Part shown: positions 44,808 through 56,429 of the stretch, one piece after another
Position numbering within the stretch: the first letter of the stretch is position 1
Layout of the letters: the number at the start of each line of letters is the position of its first letter
NCBI GenBank assembly: GCA_038277395.1
Contig: CM076190.1
Span: forward strand, 253,863,989-253,927,988
Direction of reading: 5' to 3'
Length of the DNA: 64,000 nt
From: Dryocosmus kuriphilus
Lineage: Eukaryota; Arthropoda; Insecta; Hymenoptera; Cynipidae
Program-made: the position numbers and the translations under genes
Notes under the pieces: generated by a model
Told to the model about the DNA's origin: nothing
Databases searched by the model: none
What the model saw: the letters and a program-made list of their open reading frames with translations, nothing else

Positions 44808-44864
44808 TACATTCGATACATTCAATGCATTTCGCCACGATATCGTGGCCTCTTCAGGACTGTA
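44808..44864 (-). ncRNA. hammerhead ribozyme, minus-strand Penelope-like copy
   Basis: Reverse complement of the motif at 48270-48326, same sequence. Core CTGAAGA, stem II GCCACG/CGTGGC, GAAA and short stem III are all present. Confidence 0.75.
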
Positions 44865-45186
44865 AAAAATATGGCTTTTTTCAAAAAAACAGGATCGTTG
44901 GAGAGACTTTTGTACAATTTAAGAAGGTTATATGTTGTAGACTTACCATTAAATGTTTTTCAATAAGAAATATTCAACAAAGTTGTAGAGTGCACACAGG
45001 TTATGTTTTCATTTTTTTTAAATGTAGAAGTGATACTGGTTTTTTAATAAAGAAATTCTTAGTTATGTGTTGTTGAAATCATTTTTGAGAATTTTTTACT
45101 TGTTAGAATGTTCATTTTTTAAAAGAATTTTTATTATTAACAGAAAAAATTGAAAAAAGGTGGAGAGACCGCATGTTTGTGGTCTA

Positions 45187-46850
45187 CTCCAATATTGGAG
45201 GTTAAGCACTAGGTATTAAGAGTCTAAGCCAAATCATGAAAGGATTCAATGACGTCGTGGTAGATATACAGGACAAGTTTTCAGTATCGGATATAAAGTT
45301 AACGGAATCTTTGTTTTTTATAATATTAATCATTTCTAAGATATTTCTTTTTTGAAAATTACTTTCTAAGCCTAGGATTTTAACATTTTTAGAATCGTAG
45401 TCAAACTTGTGATCGAAATCTGTAGTGTGTTTACATAATGCTGTATTGATTTTTTTGTTATTTCCGCTATTTCGATGTTCTGAAATTCTTACCTTGAGTG
45501 GTCGTTTTGTTTGACCAACGTAGATCTGATTACAATTTTTACATGGTATACTATAAATGAGATTTGTTTTTTCATATTTTGGAATACGGTCTTTGATAGA
45601 TGGTATTAGAATGTTAGAAAGTTTATTTTTGATTGAGAAAATTAAAGTGATATTTAATTTTTTACATATTCTTATAAGTGGTAAATAAAGATCTTCGACA
45701 TAAGGTAAAGTTATAATTTTAGAAAAATCAATTTCTTTAAAATTTTTAAAATTTTTAGTATTAGTTTGTGAATTTTGTGGAGTTTCTAAATATGTAAGTC
45801 TTTTTTTAATGTTATTCATAATAAAATGATGTGGATAATTATTTTTGATTAAGGCTTCATAAATGAAATTGATGTTTTTTTCTATGAATTGGGGTTCTGA
45901 GAATATATGCTCTATTAATTAAAGATGTGATGACTCCTTTTTTATGATTTATCTGATGATTGGAGAAAAAGTTTAAAGTGCGACCAGAGTAAGTTGGTTT
46001 ACGATACCAATCGGTTTCTATACATCCTTTTGTAAAAATAATTGTTAAATCTAAAAAATTTATTCTTTTGTTAATTGATTCTTCTAGTGTAAATTGTAAT
46101 GATCCATCTTTATTATTAAATTCACTTAAGATTTTAGAAACTGAATCTTTATGTAAACATAAAATAGTATCATTTACGAAACGGTGGTAAAAAAGAATTT
46201 TGAATAGAGGGTTTTTTATCATTTTTTCTTCCATATTTTACATGACAATTTCAGCAAGTACAGAGGAAATGGGTGATCCCATTGGGGTGCCAAATTTCTG
46301 TTTATAAGATGTGTAATTAAATTGAAAATAAGCGTTATTTAAACCGAATCTAATGGCTTCATCAAATTGTTGGAAATCTGGAGTAGTATGGTTTTGAATT
46401 AAATTCCAGTTATTTTCTATTAATGTTTAGATTAAATTGGGATCGATATTTGAAAATATAGAAACTGCATCAAGTGAGATAATTGTAAAGTCATTTGGAA
46501 TTTTGTGATGTTTAATTTTGTTTAGAAAGTCAAAGCTATCTTTTATTATATATATTTTTTTATTTGTAGGATTATTAGCAATTTCGTAAGTATTATTATC
46601 GTTAAGAAGATTAAGCATTTTTTGATCATAATCGGTTTTTTAAATTATAAGTGTTATATTACCTTTATCAGCATGACTTCTAAGGAGGTTAGGGTTGTTT
46701 TTTATAAATTTTTTAGTTTCTTTAAATTTTGATTCTAAAAGTTTATAATTAGGGTTCCAAATTATTGTAGAAGTGAGACATTTTTTTAAGTTAAAAGTTA
46801 AGTTACTTCTAAGATGATTTAGATTCTTTTTTTTAGATTTTTTTCCCCCA
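45187..46850 (-). pseudogene. Penelope-like reverse transcriptase/GIY-YIG, minus copy
   Basis: Minus-strand frames in order: 46850-46640 (HADKGNITLII), 46618-46427 (IISLDAVSIFSNIDPNLI), a block with MGDPIGVPN-type and SSVLAEIVM sequence, 46234-45857 (LFYHRFVNDTILCL) and 45819-45202 (NLIYSIPCKNCNQIYVGQ, then RISEHRN). The reverse transcriptase catalytic RFVDD is RFVND here. The CKNCNQIYVGQTKRPLKVRI stretch is the GIY-YIG-type endonuclease typical of Penelope-like elements. Several frameshifts and stops make it inactive. It is longer at its N-terminal side than the plus copy. Confidence 0.85.
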
Positions 46851-47880
46851 ATGGGATCACCCATTTCCTCTGTACTTGCTGAAATTGTCATGCAAAATAT
46901 GCAAGAAAAAATTATAAATAACCCTCTATTCAAAATTCTTTTTTACCACCGTTTCGTAGATGATACTATTTTATGTTTACATAAAGATTCAGTTTCTAAA
47001 ATCTTAAGTGAATTTAATAATAAAGGTGGATCATTACAATTTACACTAGAAAAATCAATAAATAAAAGAATAAATTTTTTAGATTTAACAATTATTTTTA
47101 CAAAAGGATATATAGAAACCGATTGGTATCATAAACCAACTTACTCTGGCCGCACTTTAAACTTTTTTTCCAATCATCACATAAATCATAAAAAAGGAGT
47201 CATCACATTTTTAATTAATAGAGCATATATATTCTTAGAACCCCAATTCTTAGAAAAAAACATCAATTTCATTTATAAAATCTTAATCAAAAATAATTAT
47301 CTACATAATTTTACTATGAATAACATTAAAAAAAGACTTACGTATTTAGAAACTCCACAAAATTCAGAAACTAATACTAATAATTTTAAAAATTTGAAAG
47401 AAATTGATTTTTCTAAAATTATAACTTTACCTTATGTCGAAGATCTTTATTTACCACTTATAAGAATATGTAAAAAATTAAGTATCACTTTAATTTTCTC
47501 AATCAAAAATAAACTTTCTAACATTCTAATACCATCTATCAAAGACCGTATTCCAAAATATGAAAAAACAAATCTCATTTATAGTATACCATGTAAAAAT
47601 TGTAATCAGATCTACACTGGTCAAACAAAAGGACCACTCAAGGTAAGAATGTCAGAGCATCGAAATAGCGAAAATAACAAAAAAATCAATACAGCATTAT
47701 GTAAACACACTACAGATTTCGATCACAAATTTGACTACGATTCTAAAAATGTTAAAATCCTAGGTTTAGAAAATAATTTTCAAAAAAGAAATATCTTAGA
47801 AATGATTAATATTAATAAAAAACGAAGATTCCGTTAACTTTAGATCCGATACTGCAAACTTGTCCTGTATCTACGATGAC
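46851..47880 (+). pseudogene. Penelope-like reverse transcriptase/GIY-YIG, plus copy
   Basis: One frame of 328 residues begins abruptly at MGSPISSVLAEIVMQNMQEK, inside the reverse transcriptase domain, so the N-terminal half is missing. It keeps the catalytic RFVDDTILCL, then LDLTIIF, then the endonuclease segment IPCKNCNQIYTGQTKGPL and SEHRN. A frameshift near 47815 truncates the C-terminus relative to the minus copy. It overlaps the head-to-head junction with the minus copy at about 46850. Confidence 0.85.
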
Positions 47881-48269
47881 GTCATTGAATCCTTTCATGA
47901 TTTGGTTTAGACTCTTAATACCTAGTGATTAACCTCCAATATTGGAGTAGACCACAAACATGCGGTCTCTCCACCTTTTGTCAATTTTTTCTGTTAATAA
48001 TAAAATTTTTTTTCAAAAATGAACATTCTAACAAGTAAAAAATTCTCAAAAATGATTTCCAAAACACATAACTAAAAATTTCTTTATTAAAAAACCAGTA
48101 TCACTTCTAGATTTAAAAAAAATGAAAACAGAACCTGTGTGCACTCTACAACTTTGTTAAATATTTCTTATTGAAAAAAATTTAATGGTAAGTCTACAAC
48201 ATATAACCTTCTTAAATTGTAAAAAAGTCTCTCCAACGATCCTGTTTTTTTGAAAAAAGCCATATTTTT

Positions 48270-48326
48270 TACAGTCCTGAAGAGGCCACGATATCGTGGC
48301 GAAATGCATTGAATGTATCGAATGTA
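48270..48326 (+). ncRNA. hammerhead ribozyme, plus-strand Penelope-like copy
   Basis: Stem I strand TACAGTC (48270-48276), box CTGAAGA (48277-48283), stem II GCCACG/CGTGGC with ATAT loop, GAAA (48301-48304), stem III TGCAT/ATGTA with TGA loop, then TC with predicted cleavage after C48319, and stem I return strand GAATGTA with one G-A mismatch. Short stem III is typical of Penelope-like ribozymes (established). Activity is inferred. Confidence 0.8.
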
Positions 48327-48330
48327 TCAT

Positions 48331-49068
48331 CCCTGCTTAAAATGTCGAATAGGAATCGGATAAGAACCGGATAGAAGTGAGTTTCTATCCGGTCCTAACC
48401 TCACTGTATCCGATTTTTGTCCCCGGTTTGTATCCGACTCCTAACCGGTGTCTATCCGGTATCGTCTAATATTTATGTCCGATTCCTATCCGATTTGTAT
48501 CTGGATCTGCAAAATACTTCTATCCGGTTCCTATCCGGCTCCTAACCGAATTCTATCCGGTTTCTTTTGTATGTTTCTATCCGATTCGTATCCGGTTTTT
48601 GTCCCCGGTTTGTATCCGACCCCTAACCGGTGTCTATCCGGCATGGTATAATATTTATATCCGGTTTCTATAGGGATCTTATCCGGTTCTTCAAAACACA
48701 TATACCCGGTACATATATGTGCTGTGAAAGCACCAAAAAAAGGATCGATGGCGATCAAACAGATGTATTGGATACATCTTTTCAATATAGCAATGGTGAA
48801 GAATTGTGGCTAACTATAACTCTGACGATCGATTCCTATTGTGAGACAATAATCCCTGCGATCCTAGCGGAAGTGTCCTGAACTACCAAGACAATCACGA
48901 GCGTCAAGACCCTTATAGGAAAATACAACCGGATAGATTCCGAAATTATGTATCTGAGACCGGATAGAAACCGGATATAGCCAGATAAAAAGCAAATTTT
49001 TCCTGTTCGGTTTGTTTCCGGTTTTTATCCGATTTCTATATGTTTTCTTTCCGATATTTTTAGTAGGG
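48331..49068. mobile_element. 738-bp non-autonomous DNA element with TATCCGG-rich repeats
   Basis: Ends CCCTGCTTAAAATGTCG and, inverted, CCCTACTAAAAATATCGG. ATCAT is duplicated at 48326-48330 and 49069-49073. The flanking Penelope-like sequence is continuous across the insertion when compared with 44765-44805. The interior carries diverged CTATCCGGTTCC words pointing inward from both ends and no coding frame. Confidence 0.8.
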
Positions 49069-49178
49069 ATCATATATAATAAAGATACCTTTATTTATAT
49101 ACTTATTAAATTCTCAGTCCTAAGGCCAAAACCTTTAACAACATTATATCCAAGTGGTCTAAAAAATGAACACGTTAA

Positions 49179-49194
49179 ATTATTCAATAATATA
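49179..49194. repeat. 16-bp target duplication of Penelope-like insertion (right)
   Basis: ATTATTCAATAATATA, identical to 44714-44729. Confidence 0.85.
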
Positions 49195-51225
49195 GGAAAA
49201 GAATGAAATGCTACAACAGATTAAGAAGAAGAGAACGAGTTTGCAAATGGGAATGAGGAGTGCGTCGAATGAAAACATTGAAGCTCACTGCGCTCACAAG
49301 GCACGCGTAAGTGCAACCTTCGTCTATTTGAGACGAGAACTAACGATTTGCAAATTATGAATGTATGCTCGATGCTCTTAGGTGCGCTATCGGTAGCGGT
49401 CTACTTCCGCCTTGCTCTTATTCACCGACCTATCCCTTTGATCTCCACTTCGCTCTACCGCATTTCTATTTTATTTTAAAAACTCAGACCCGCAGATAAA
49501 AGATATATATTTTTAATGCCACTAGGTGCAATTTTAAGGAATACCAAGGAATCGTATCAGACCACTAATGTTCCATCTAATAGATATTCAAATGAACTGA
49601 ATTGAAAAATAGAACTTGCTATTAATGCCCATTTTGATATCAAAGGGTATTGCAAATTGCTAACCCAATTTGGCAATCAATATAACTCGACAAATTCCTA
49701 CTTACTTGCACAACGAACAGGGACATTCATTTTTATTGCAAACTCTACAAATTCCGACTCGGATGCAATCGGTCGTGAGTTCCTTGTCTCAAATTTCACA
49801 AATCACACCATGCCTTTTCACAAATCAAAAACGTCCGACTCATCAATATTTCCCTCCAAACCTGCCGATAGCGTGCCCAAGAGAGGCATCTCTCAAAAAT
49901 TCTCAAGGGAGTCTGACGAGCTTCTTCCACGGGTTATGATGTCTCCCGGTTGAAAATATTAACACGGAAAATCAGCACCCTTCGTAGAAAGTAGTTTGGT
50001 TTATCTCGCGCAATCTTTTTGGGTTGCGCTGATCTCTCCGGGAACCAAGTTGATAAGCTGTAGCGGCGTCACCTTTGAAATGTTCTGAGAGGTAAAAGGG
50101 ACTAAAAATTTGTCCCAAAAGTTCTGAGAATCGGGTGAGACCAAACGAGGGACGTAAAAACGTCTAAAATTCACCCGATCCTGACAACTTCATCATCCGA
50201 GTGTATCATTAAATTTAAATTCGTAAAAGTAAGGTGCGAAATTATTTTATCGATTATGCATTCTTCGAGGATCCCGGTGACCGGATTGACTGATCGACCA
50301 CGCAATTACTAAGAGATCTCGAAGGACCAAGGTGGGTGGGACGGGAAGGGTCTAGCGGTTGATAAGGTTGTTTCCAATGACATGACTGTGTGTTGCATTC
50401 TGCGTTTTCTCATACCAATCGAACAATATTTCAAATTCAAAATCACGGTAACGGCTCTATCAAACGGGAAATTTTTTCAGAATTACTTGCTCCACAGCAC
50501 TTCCCAAAATTATCAGCGGAACTCGTAAGGTACAAATTCGGGCTCAAATCTCAAAACGAGCAAGAATTTGAACTAAAATCAGTAAACCGGGCTCACATGC
50601 AAATACATAGAGAAGGGTGTTGGGATTTTATTTCCCTCAAGCTTATAGGTTGAAAGCCAACTTGTGTACTTCTGGTGTGAATCCAGTGAAAATCCGCGAA
50701 GCGTTTGAGAGAGATTCGTGGCGAAAGTGTCATTCAGCAGTGCGTGTGTGAGTTTTGAAACGGGAGTCCTAATGACTCGATTTGTCGTATTGACAACGAT
50801 TAAATCTAATGATACATCCCAATAGGAAGGAACCGGTATCAGCTTCTAGCCCTTCCGATTCATTCCTAGTGGTAGAATTAAGTCACGCTAGGAGGAGGTA
50901 AGCAAGAACGTTGCAAGAAGAATGATCCTTTCATTCCTTTATTGTGCCTAAATTTCAAAGCACCTACCAAGTCAAATGTTCAGTTTAGCGAAAAGGGACC
51001 AATTGTAACAAGCACGGGGGTTGACAGAATATGTATATCTGTAGTTGATACCTATTTGATTTTCTTTTACTTTTTCCCATAAAGATGGCATTTTCGTCCT
51101 CGGATGAGGACAGATTATTACTTACCCCACACAAAAAAAAAAGACTGAATCTAGTTTAGATTCATTCTCTCTTTCTATAATTATGATTTATACTCTTTAA
51201 CAAGGTTTGGTCTAGAGATTTTGTC
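49195..51225. other. non-coding region, possible LTR-element remnant
   Basis: About 2 kb of mixed composition. Frames at 49657-49953 and 50390-50653 have no motif I know. A purine-rich GAAAAGGGACC near 50991 followed by TGTAACAAGC could be a polypurine tract and LTR start, but no paired LTR was found. Confidence 0.3.
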
Positions 51226-51229
51226 GGTT

Positions 51230-51480
51230 CGTTACAAGAGCAGTAGGTTATAGGGATGTGGATAGGGGATGTTAAAGGAGGAATAGAAGGAGTGAACCGA
51301 TAGGGAGGAGAGATGATCCCCTTACACTTAGAATGAAAAAGATGGGTGTAGAATAGAAGAAAGGGGTGGCTAAATAGGGAGTTGAAAGTGGGTATACATA
51401 TATGTGGCATATTGTGTGAGGAGAAGTCGAAAGGGGAATTTGGGGGTGATGAAGCATTTTATGTGGGCATCTCGGCCTCT
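51230..51480. repeat. 3'-flank unit of host gene copy B
   Basis: Matches 8950-9420. The following 51480-51990 also matches 9340-9816 (TCACACAGGCCC, TTAATTTGGTAC, AGTTTCTTCACA), so the duplicated block continues to exon 2. Confidence 0.6.
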
Positions 51481-51991
51481 GCTATTGTCACACAGGCCCA
51501 CTCAATAGTTTTCTCTTTTCTTTCGTTTGTCTAACGTATCAATTCAATTTCTTTTATCAAACAAAAGCTAGTATTTATAAAACTGATTTCATAATTATGC
51601 CAGTAATTAATTTGGTACTTTTAATAACAGTCCTTTTATTAGAATATAATATGATTCTTAAAGTATCCTAAATTGAGTTTCTTCACACTAAGTTTTCGGT
51701 TGTGATACACAAGTATATAATATATAAAGCATAAAGTAGATTTAAATAAAATTAAACAAGTGTAATTCAAACAACCACATTTTATTCAGGAATTTTAAAT
51801 ACTTTCCACATAAACACGTACACACATTAAATGCACTTAACCAACACATATTATTTTAATTTCTAGTATCGCAAATTACAAGGAAGTTGATTATTATATG
51901 ATTTGAAGGAGTAATATATCTCATAGGATAAAGCAAAAGTTACAGATGACACGCTAGTATATCTAGATGTTACGGAGTAATATTCAAAATT

Positions 51992-52491
51992 TTAATCTCT
52001 TGTTCCTGATATACAACTTGCTGAAGCAAGCCAGGCGGGTCTCACCATTCGAGCAATTCTTAACAGTCCCTCTGAACGAAAGCTGTTACGAGTAGGTGGC
52101 GCTCTGAAAACAACTTGCGGTGATCCACTGGGTAAACCACCGTCAGTAGGAGCCTTGAGTACTGTTTCTAAACCATTCATACCTGGTCTTGTTATCCAAC
52201 AACGGTATTTTAAATGAGCATGAAGATGATTGTTGATATAATTGATCCTAACATTATTGTCGTTAGGAGGCATGGGAAGTGCAAAAAAGAAGCGATTATC
52301 GGTCATTACAGTAAGGTATCCGTGTGGACTATCTATCCTTATGAGAACATTTTCGAGAGCTCCAGAAAGGACAATGGTTTTTGTTAATCTTATATGAATT
52401 TCGCTTCCATTAGGCATATGAAATGGAGAGATCCCTTGGCTTGTATTAATATTAATAAAAACGGTTCCCTCACTAGCACCGTCCATTGCAC
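51992..52491 (-). CDS. secreted protein family, copy B, exon 2
   Basis: Terminal exon after an acceptor ending TTAACAG. Joined to exon 1 at 57507-57558 it gives a 183-residue product with a Ser codon at the junction. Motifs follow copy A: AMDGASEG (one unit, not two), PFHMPNGSEIHIRL, a PHGYLTV stretch, PPNDNNVRINYINNHLHAH, CWITRPGMNGLETVLKA, LPSGSP, APPTR, FRSEGLL and a C-terminal Cys. The frame is intact, and differences from copy A are spread through the protein, with conserved blocks retained, which suggests selection. Sequence upstream of the acceptor in the same frame is intron read-through. Confidence 0.7.
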
Positions 52492-53234
52492 CTGTTAAGA
52501 AAAATATAGATTTGTGAAGCTTTTGTGCACTGAAAAAACAACTGTTAGTAGTTATATAAGGAGGAAGTGTTCTGTTTGCAGATTCCGTTACCGAAAAAAT
52601 TACCGATATCTCGAAATTTTGAGATATGTATCCTAGGATGGTCAAAAATTGGTTTTTTATTTGTTTTCTACTTCTTACGCGCCTCTCGTCCCTCCACAAT
52701 ACCTGCCCTGAACCAAGCTTAACGTGATAGTGCATGCTGAAGTTTGTACCCGAACAACGATGTTTTGGAGATGTTCCCTAAGTACTTTTTCTTGAGTATT
52801 CGATCATAATTTTATTTATTCTATTTACAGCTTTACTTTCGCTTGTTCAATTTAAGTTTATCTCGCAAGATCAAAAATCTTTCTTTTATTCTTTGCAACT
52901 TTTCATACCAGGACCCGGTGTCAAAAGCGGACACTTTACACTATCTGCTAATAACTCAAGCCTCTATAATTTAAGGCTTATAATATAGAATATATCACTC
53001 ATATTTTAACACTGAGAATATTTCCTATCTTGATGTTTCTTATTTGTATCCAAAAACGATAAATAATACTCTCGATTGTCTTTTAGGTAAAACCAACAGT
53101 ATCTAGCCTTGAAAGTTATCTCTTTGAAGCTTCTAGAATAAATTCCTTAGCTTATCTGCCAACTTGCAAGATGAATAACTTAGGATGTTTAATTCTATCG
53201 TGCTATGTCGTAGCTATGTATATCAGTTTGTTAT
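52492..53234 (-). other. intron segment of copy B
   Basis: Aligned with 10347-11034 and 42690-43160 by shared landmarks (CAAGATCAAAAATCTTTC, ATACCAGGACCCGGTG). Non-coding. Confidence 0.6.
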
Positions 53235-53454
53235 TTTCCACCAGGAATAAATTAAATTAATCCTTTAAAATAACTGAAGAGCGGAGGTTGAAATTGTGAG
53301 GGGGGGGGGGGGGTGTCCAGAAATTGGAGTCAAATGCGTGGCGCTGTAGCCGAATACGAAAATTATGAGTGGAGATGGCCGAGCCACGTGTATACTAAGA
53401 TGAGGAAGCCAGGGATCCGCTCTCGCGAATCGGATGACCGGAGGTAGGTTAAGT

Positions 53455-53993
53455 TTAGAATTGTAGACTCCGTCTTGCTAACTTAACGGGGGTGTCAGGA
53501 AATTTCTCCGGCGAGCTACCAACGGGGATAAACACTACATCTTCGCCGAGGAGTTCGGCGGGGGTGGGCAATCCTTTTATTGGCGTAAAAATCAGTTCTG
53601 GAATCTCGACCGGGTGGGGGAGTTTCTCGGACAATTTCAGAGGCGAGAGAGACAAAGGATCAGTGAGTTGAAAAGAGCTCCTGTCAACGCTCGCGACTTT
53701 CGGTAACGGTGGGGGGTTAGACTCTGAAAGAGAAACACGGAAAGGGGTCTCGATGGGCTTAACCAGATTTTCGTTCACGTCCTTTAGCGCGGCAGCTTTT
53801 TTTAAGCGGCGCTGAAGCGCTGTCGGGATCCCTGTCCTAGACGTTTCCTTTTTGGGTTTCGAGCCCCCTGACTTGCTGGGGACGACCGAAGGTTGCTTTG
53901 ATTAGACTCGCGACGGGCACGATAAACAGAGAGGGAGATTCGCCTTACGACGCCGGCGGAAACGGAAAAGGAGTCCGAGTAAGCGGTCCGCAT
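53455..53993 (-). CDS. Pro/Ser-rich frames in the GC-rich insertion
   Basis: Two minus-strand frames (53993-53802 and 53778-53455) may be one broken gene. The second begins MNENLVKPIETPFRV and is rich in Pro, Leu and Ser (LTDPLSLSPLKLSEKLP, AELLGEDVVFIP). Composition recalls the flexible part of retroelement Gag-like proteins. No domain is recognisable. Confidence 0.25.
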
Positions 53994-54239
53994 CTAAATA
54001 CAAAAAAAAAAAAAAAAGGTACACTTAGAGGCGGTCGGAATAAGTCCAGAAGATGGGTGTAAGATTTAGAAGGGTACCGACATAAATGAAATAAGCAAGG
54101 TAATTAAAATAACACTAGACATCTCGACACGCGTGACGGAAGCGATTTTTTCGGAAACAGACGAATGTATAACACGGCGCGTTCATGCCATGAGTTCCCT
54201 GTTTATTAAGTCCAAGGTGCCAACTAACAAAATGTATAA

Positions 54240-54925
54240 GCAAATAAGCACAGTTGCACGAATAAAAATCATAAAAGTAAAATGTGGAATAAAAATGGAG
54301 AAAATAAACCGTGTCCTGAATATACGGTTCCCGAGGGGTCCCGTTTAAAAAACAGTTCAAAATATTTGGGAAGCACAGAATACAAGTGAACACACAGTGG
54401 CACAAAATAAAATAATAAAAGTAAAATGTGATAAAATTGGAGACAGATAAACCCCGGCCTGAGTATCCGGTTCCCGAGGGGTCCCGTTTAAACAGTTCAA
54501 AACATTTGGGAAGTACAGAATACAAGTGAACACACAGTGGCACCAAATAAAATAATAAAAGTAAAATGTGATAAAATTGGAGACAGATAAACCCCGGCCT
54601 GAGTATCCGGTTCCCGAGGGGTCCCGTTTAAACAGTTCAAAACATTTGGGAAGTACAGAATACAAGTGAACACACAGTGGCACCAAATAAAATAATAAAA
54701 GTAAAATGTGATAAAATTGGAGACAGATAAACCCCGGCCTGAGTATCCGGTTCCCGAGGGGTCCCATTTAAACAGTTCAAAACATTTGGGAAGCACAGAA
54801 TACAAGTGAACACACAGTGGCACAAAATAAAATAATAAAAGTAAAATGTGATAAAATTGGAGACAAATAAACCACGGCCTGAGTATCCGGTTCCCGAGGG
54901 GTCCCGTTTAAACAGTTCGTGGTAT
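54240..54925. repeat. 140-bp tandem repeat, about 4.5 units
   Basis: GGTTCCCGAGGGGTCCC starts at 54326, 54469, 54609, 54749 and 54889, so the period is 143, then 140 exactly. The last units are nearly identical. Open minus-strand frames with repeated FELFKRDPSGTGYSGRGL are a by-product of the repeat. Confidence 0.9.
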
Positions 54926-56429
54926 TAAATATACACAAGAATTCAAACCAAGAGAAATGTTAATGGCGCCGTAATCAAGTAAAAAAAAAAAAATTAATGA
55001 ATAGTTTACCCTGAAGAGATTGAAGACCAGGCGGACAAGAGAAAGGACTGCTCTGGTTCCTTACGTATGCAAATCGACTTTTTCTGATAAAAATGTATTC
55101 CTGAAAATTACGTAGCTGCTGGAAACCGTATCTGCTTCAATCCTGAAATTCTGGTAAGGGGTCCAGGTCCTCGAGATGGAAAAAGCGAAACTCAGATTCA
55201 CAGCGTCTTTATTTTATTTTTTTGAAGGAAATTACAGGTCCCGTAACGAGAGAGCGACTCATCGGTCGGGGTGTCGTAAGAAGTACTACTCGCCCGTGTC
55301 GGCAGCGCAGGCCGTGGGGCATTCGAAACGCTTTCTGCTTGGAGAGAGAAACTGGCCCGGCTTTTGATTGGCCGTGTTCGAGAGAAGAGAGGAGGAGAAT
55401 CGCGAAGTGGGAGAGCACCCACTGCCTTCGTCTCTCCACGCGTCTAGCGATTGAATTTCAAGCTTATAATTTTAAAACCGAAAACTTTATATTAAAATCT
55501 ATCTTTGCAAAAAAAAAATTATCTAAAATCAAAATCAAATTAAATTTTATGAAAGGTTAACAACCAAAAAGAATGGGACATATGCCAATAATTATGAAAT
55601 TAAATTTACGAAATTGGAGTTAAAAGTGTTTTTTTTTTTTTTTTTTTTTCTTTTTTTTTATCTTTGTCATATATTTACGTGGTTATATATAATAATAAAA
55701 GAAAAATTTACGAAACGAAGTACACATATTAGCTACGTATATTTCTTTGTATTTTCTGAAATACAAATAAATACCGTAAGAACCATATACATAAGGCGCA
55801 TATCTAATACTAATAAGTAAAATACCGCAAATAATACTAATTTGGAATCTAAGCTAGGAGAGAAAGTAATCCACGGAAACTTTACAATTTAGAGTTATGT
55901 TCGGACGTTATTAAAATGGATTTACAAAAATCTTCAACTCTTCGCTTTGAAGATTAACTGATTAACCTCAAGTAAGAAGTTTAGAATCCCAAAAATATCT
56001 TTCAAAATTGATCAGAGTTTGGAAGATAAAAATGAAATAAGAGAACTCGATAGACTCATGGAAACTGAAGGCGGAGAATTTGTTCGAGTTTTTGAAGTGG
56101 AAGCGAGAGGAAAGAAAATAGAGAGCGAGAGAGAAATAGGAAGAATACCGCTAGCTGGTTCCATGAGTCAAAATCCGAGGGGCAGGTAGATGTTGTTGAG
56201 CCGAAAATCGACGCCTTGACAGATGCCTGCCAGATTTAAAGAGAAAGTTGCTACAGGAAGAAGACAATAAAAGCGGTAGTAAGAAAAAACTCGTGCTGAA
56301 GCACCGAAGAATGTTGAATTCGACCCTCAGATCCTCGCTCGAGAATTTTCATGGAAAATTCTCCAGCGGTGCTCAAAGGGAACGAATTCAAGATTCGCTC
56401 AGTGGTTGGTATTTTTGAGCCGTGGCTTA

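Larger units (their letters stand above)
44730..49178. mobile_element. inverted pair of Penelope-like elements
   Basis: Two partial copies lie head to head: a minus-strand copy (about 44730-46850) and a plus-strand copy (46851-49178). Each has reverse transcriptase and GIY-YIG-like coding sequence followed by a hammerhead ribozyme and a shared terminal segment. Non-coding ends match in inverted orientation. A 16-bp target duplication encloses the whole, so it probably entered as one event. The plus copy is interrupted by a 738-bp element at 48331. Confidence 0.85.

Noticed and set aside
54115..54825. Overlapping minus-strand frames with repeated FKRDPSGTGYSGRGL
   Set aside because: Generated by the 140-bp tandem repeat; no start context or domain.
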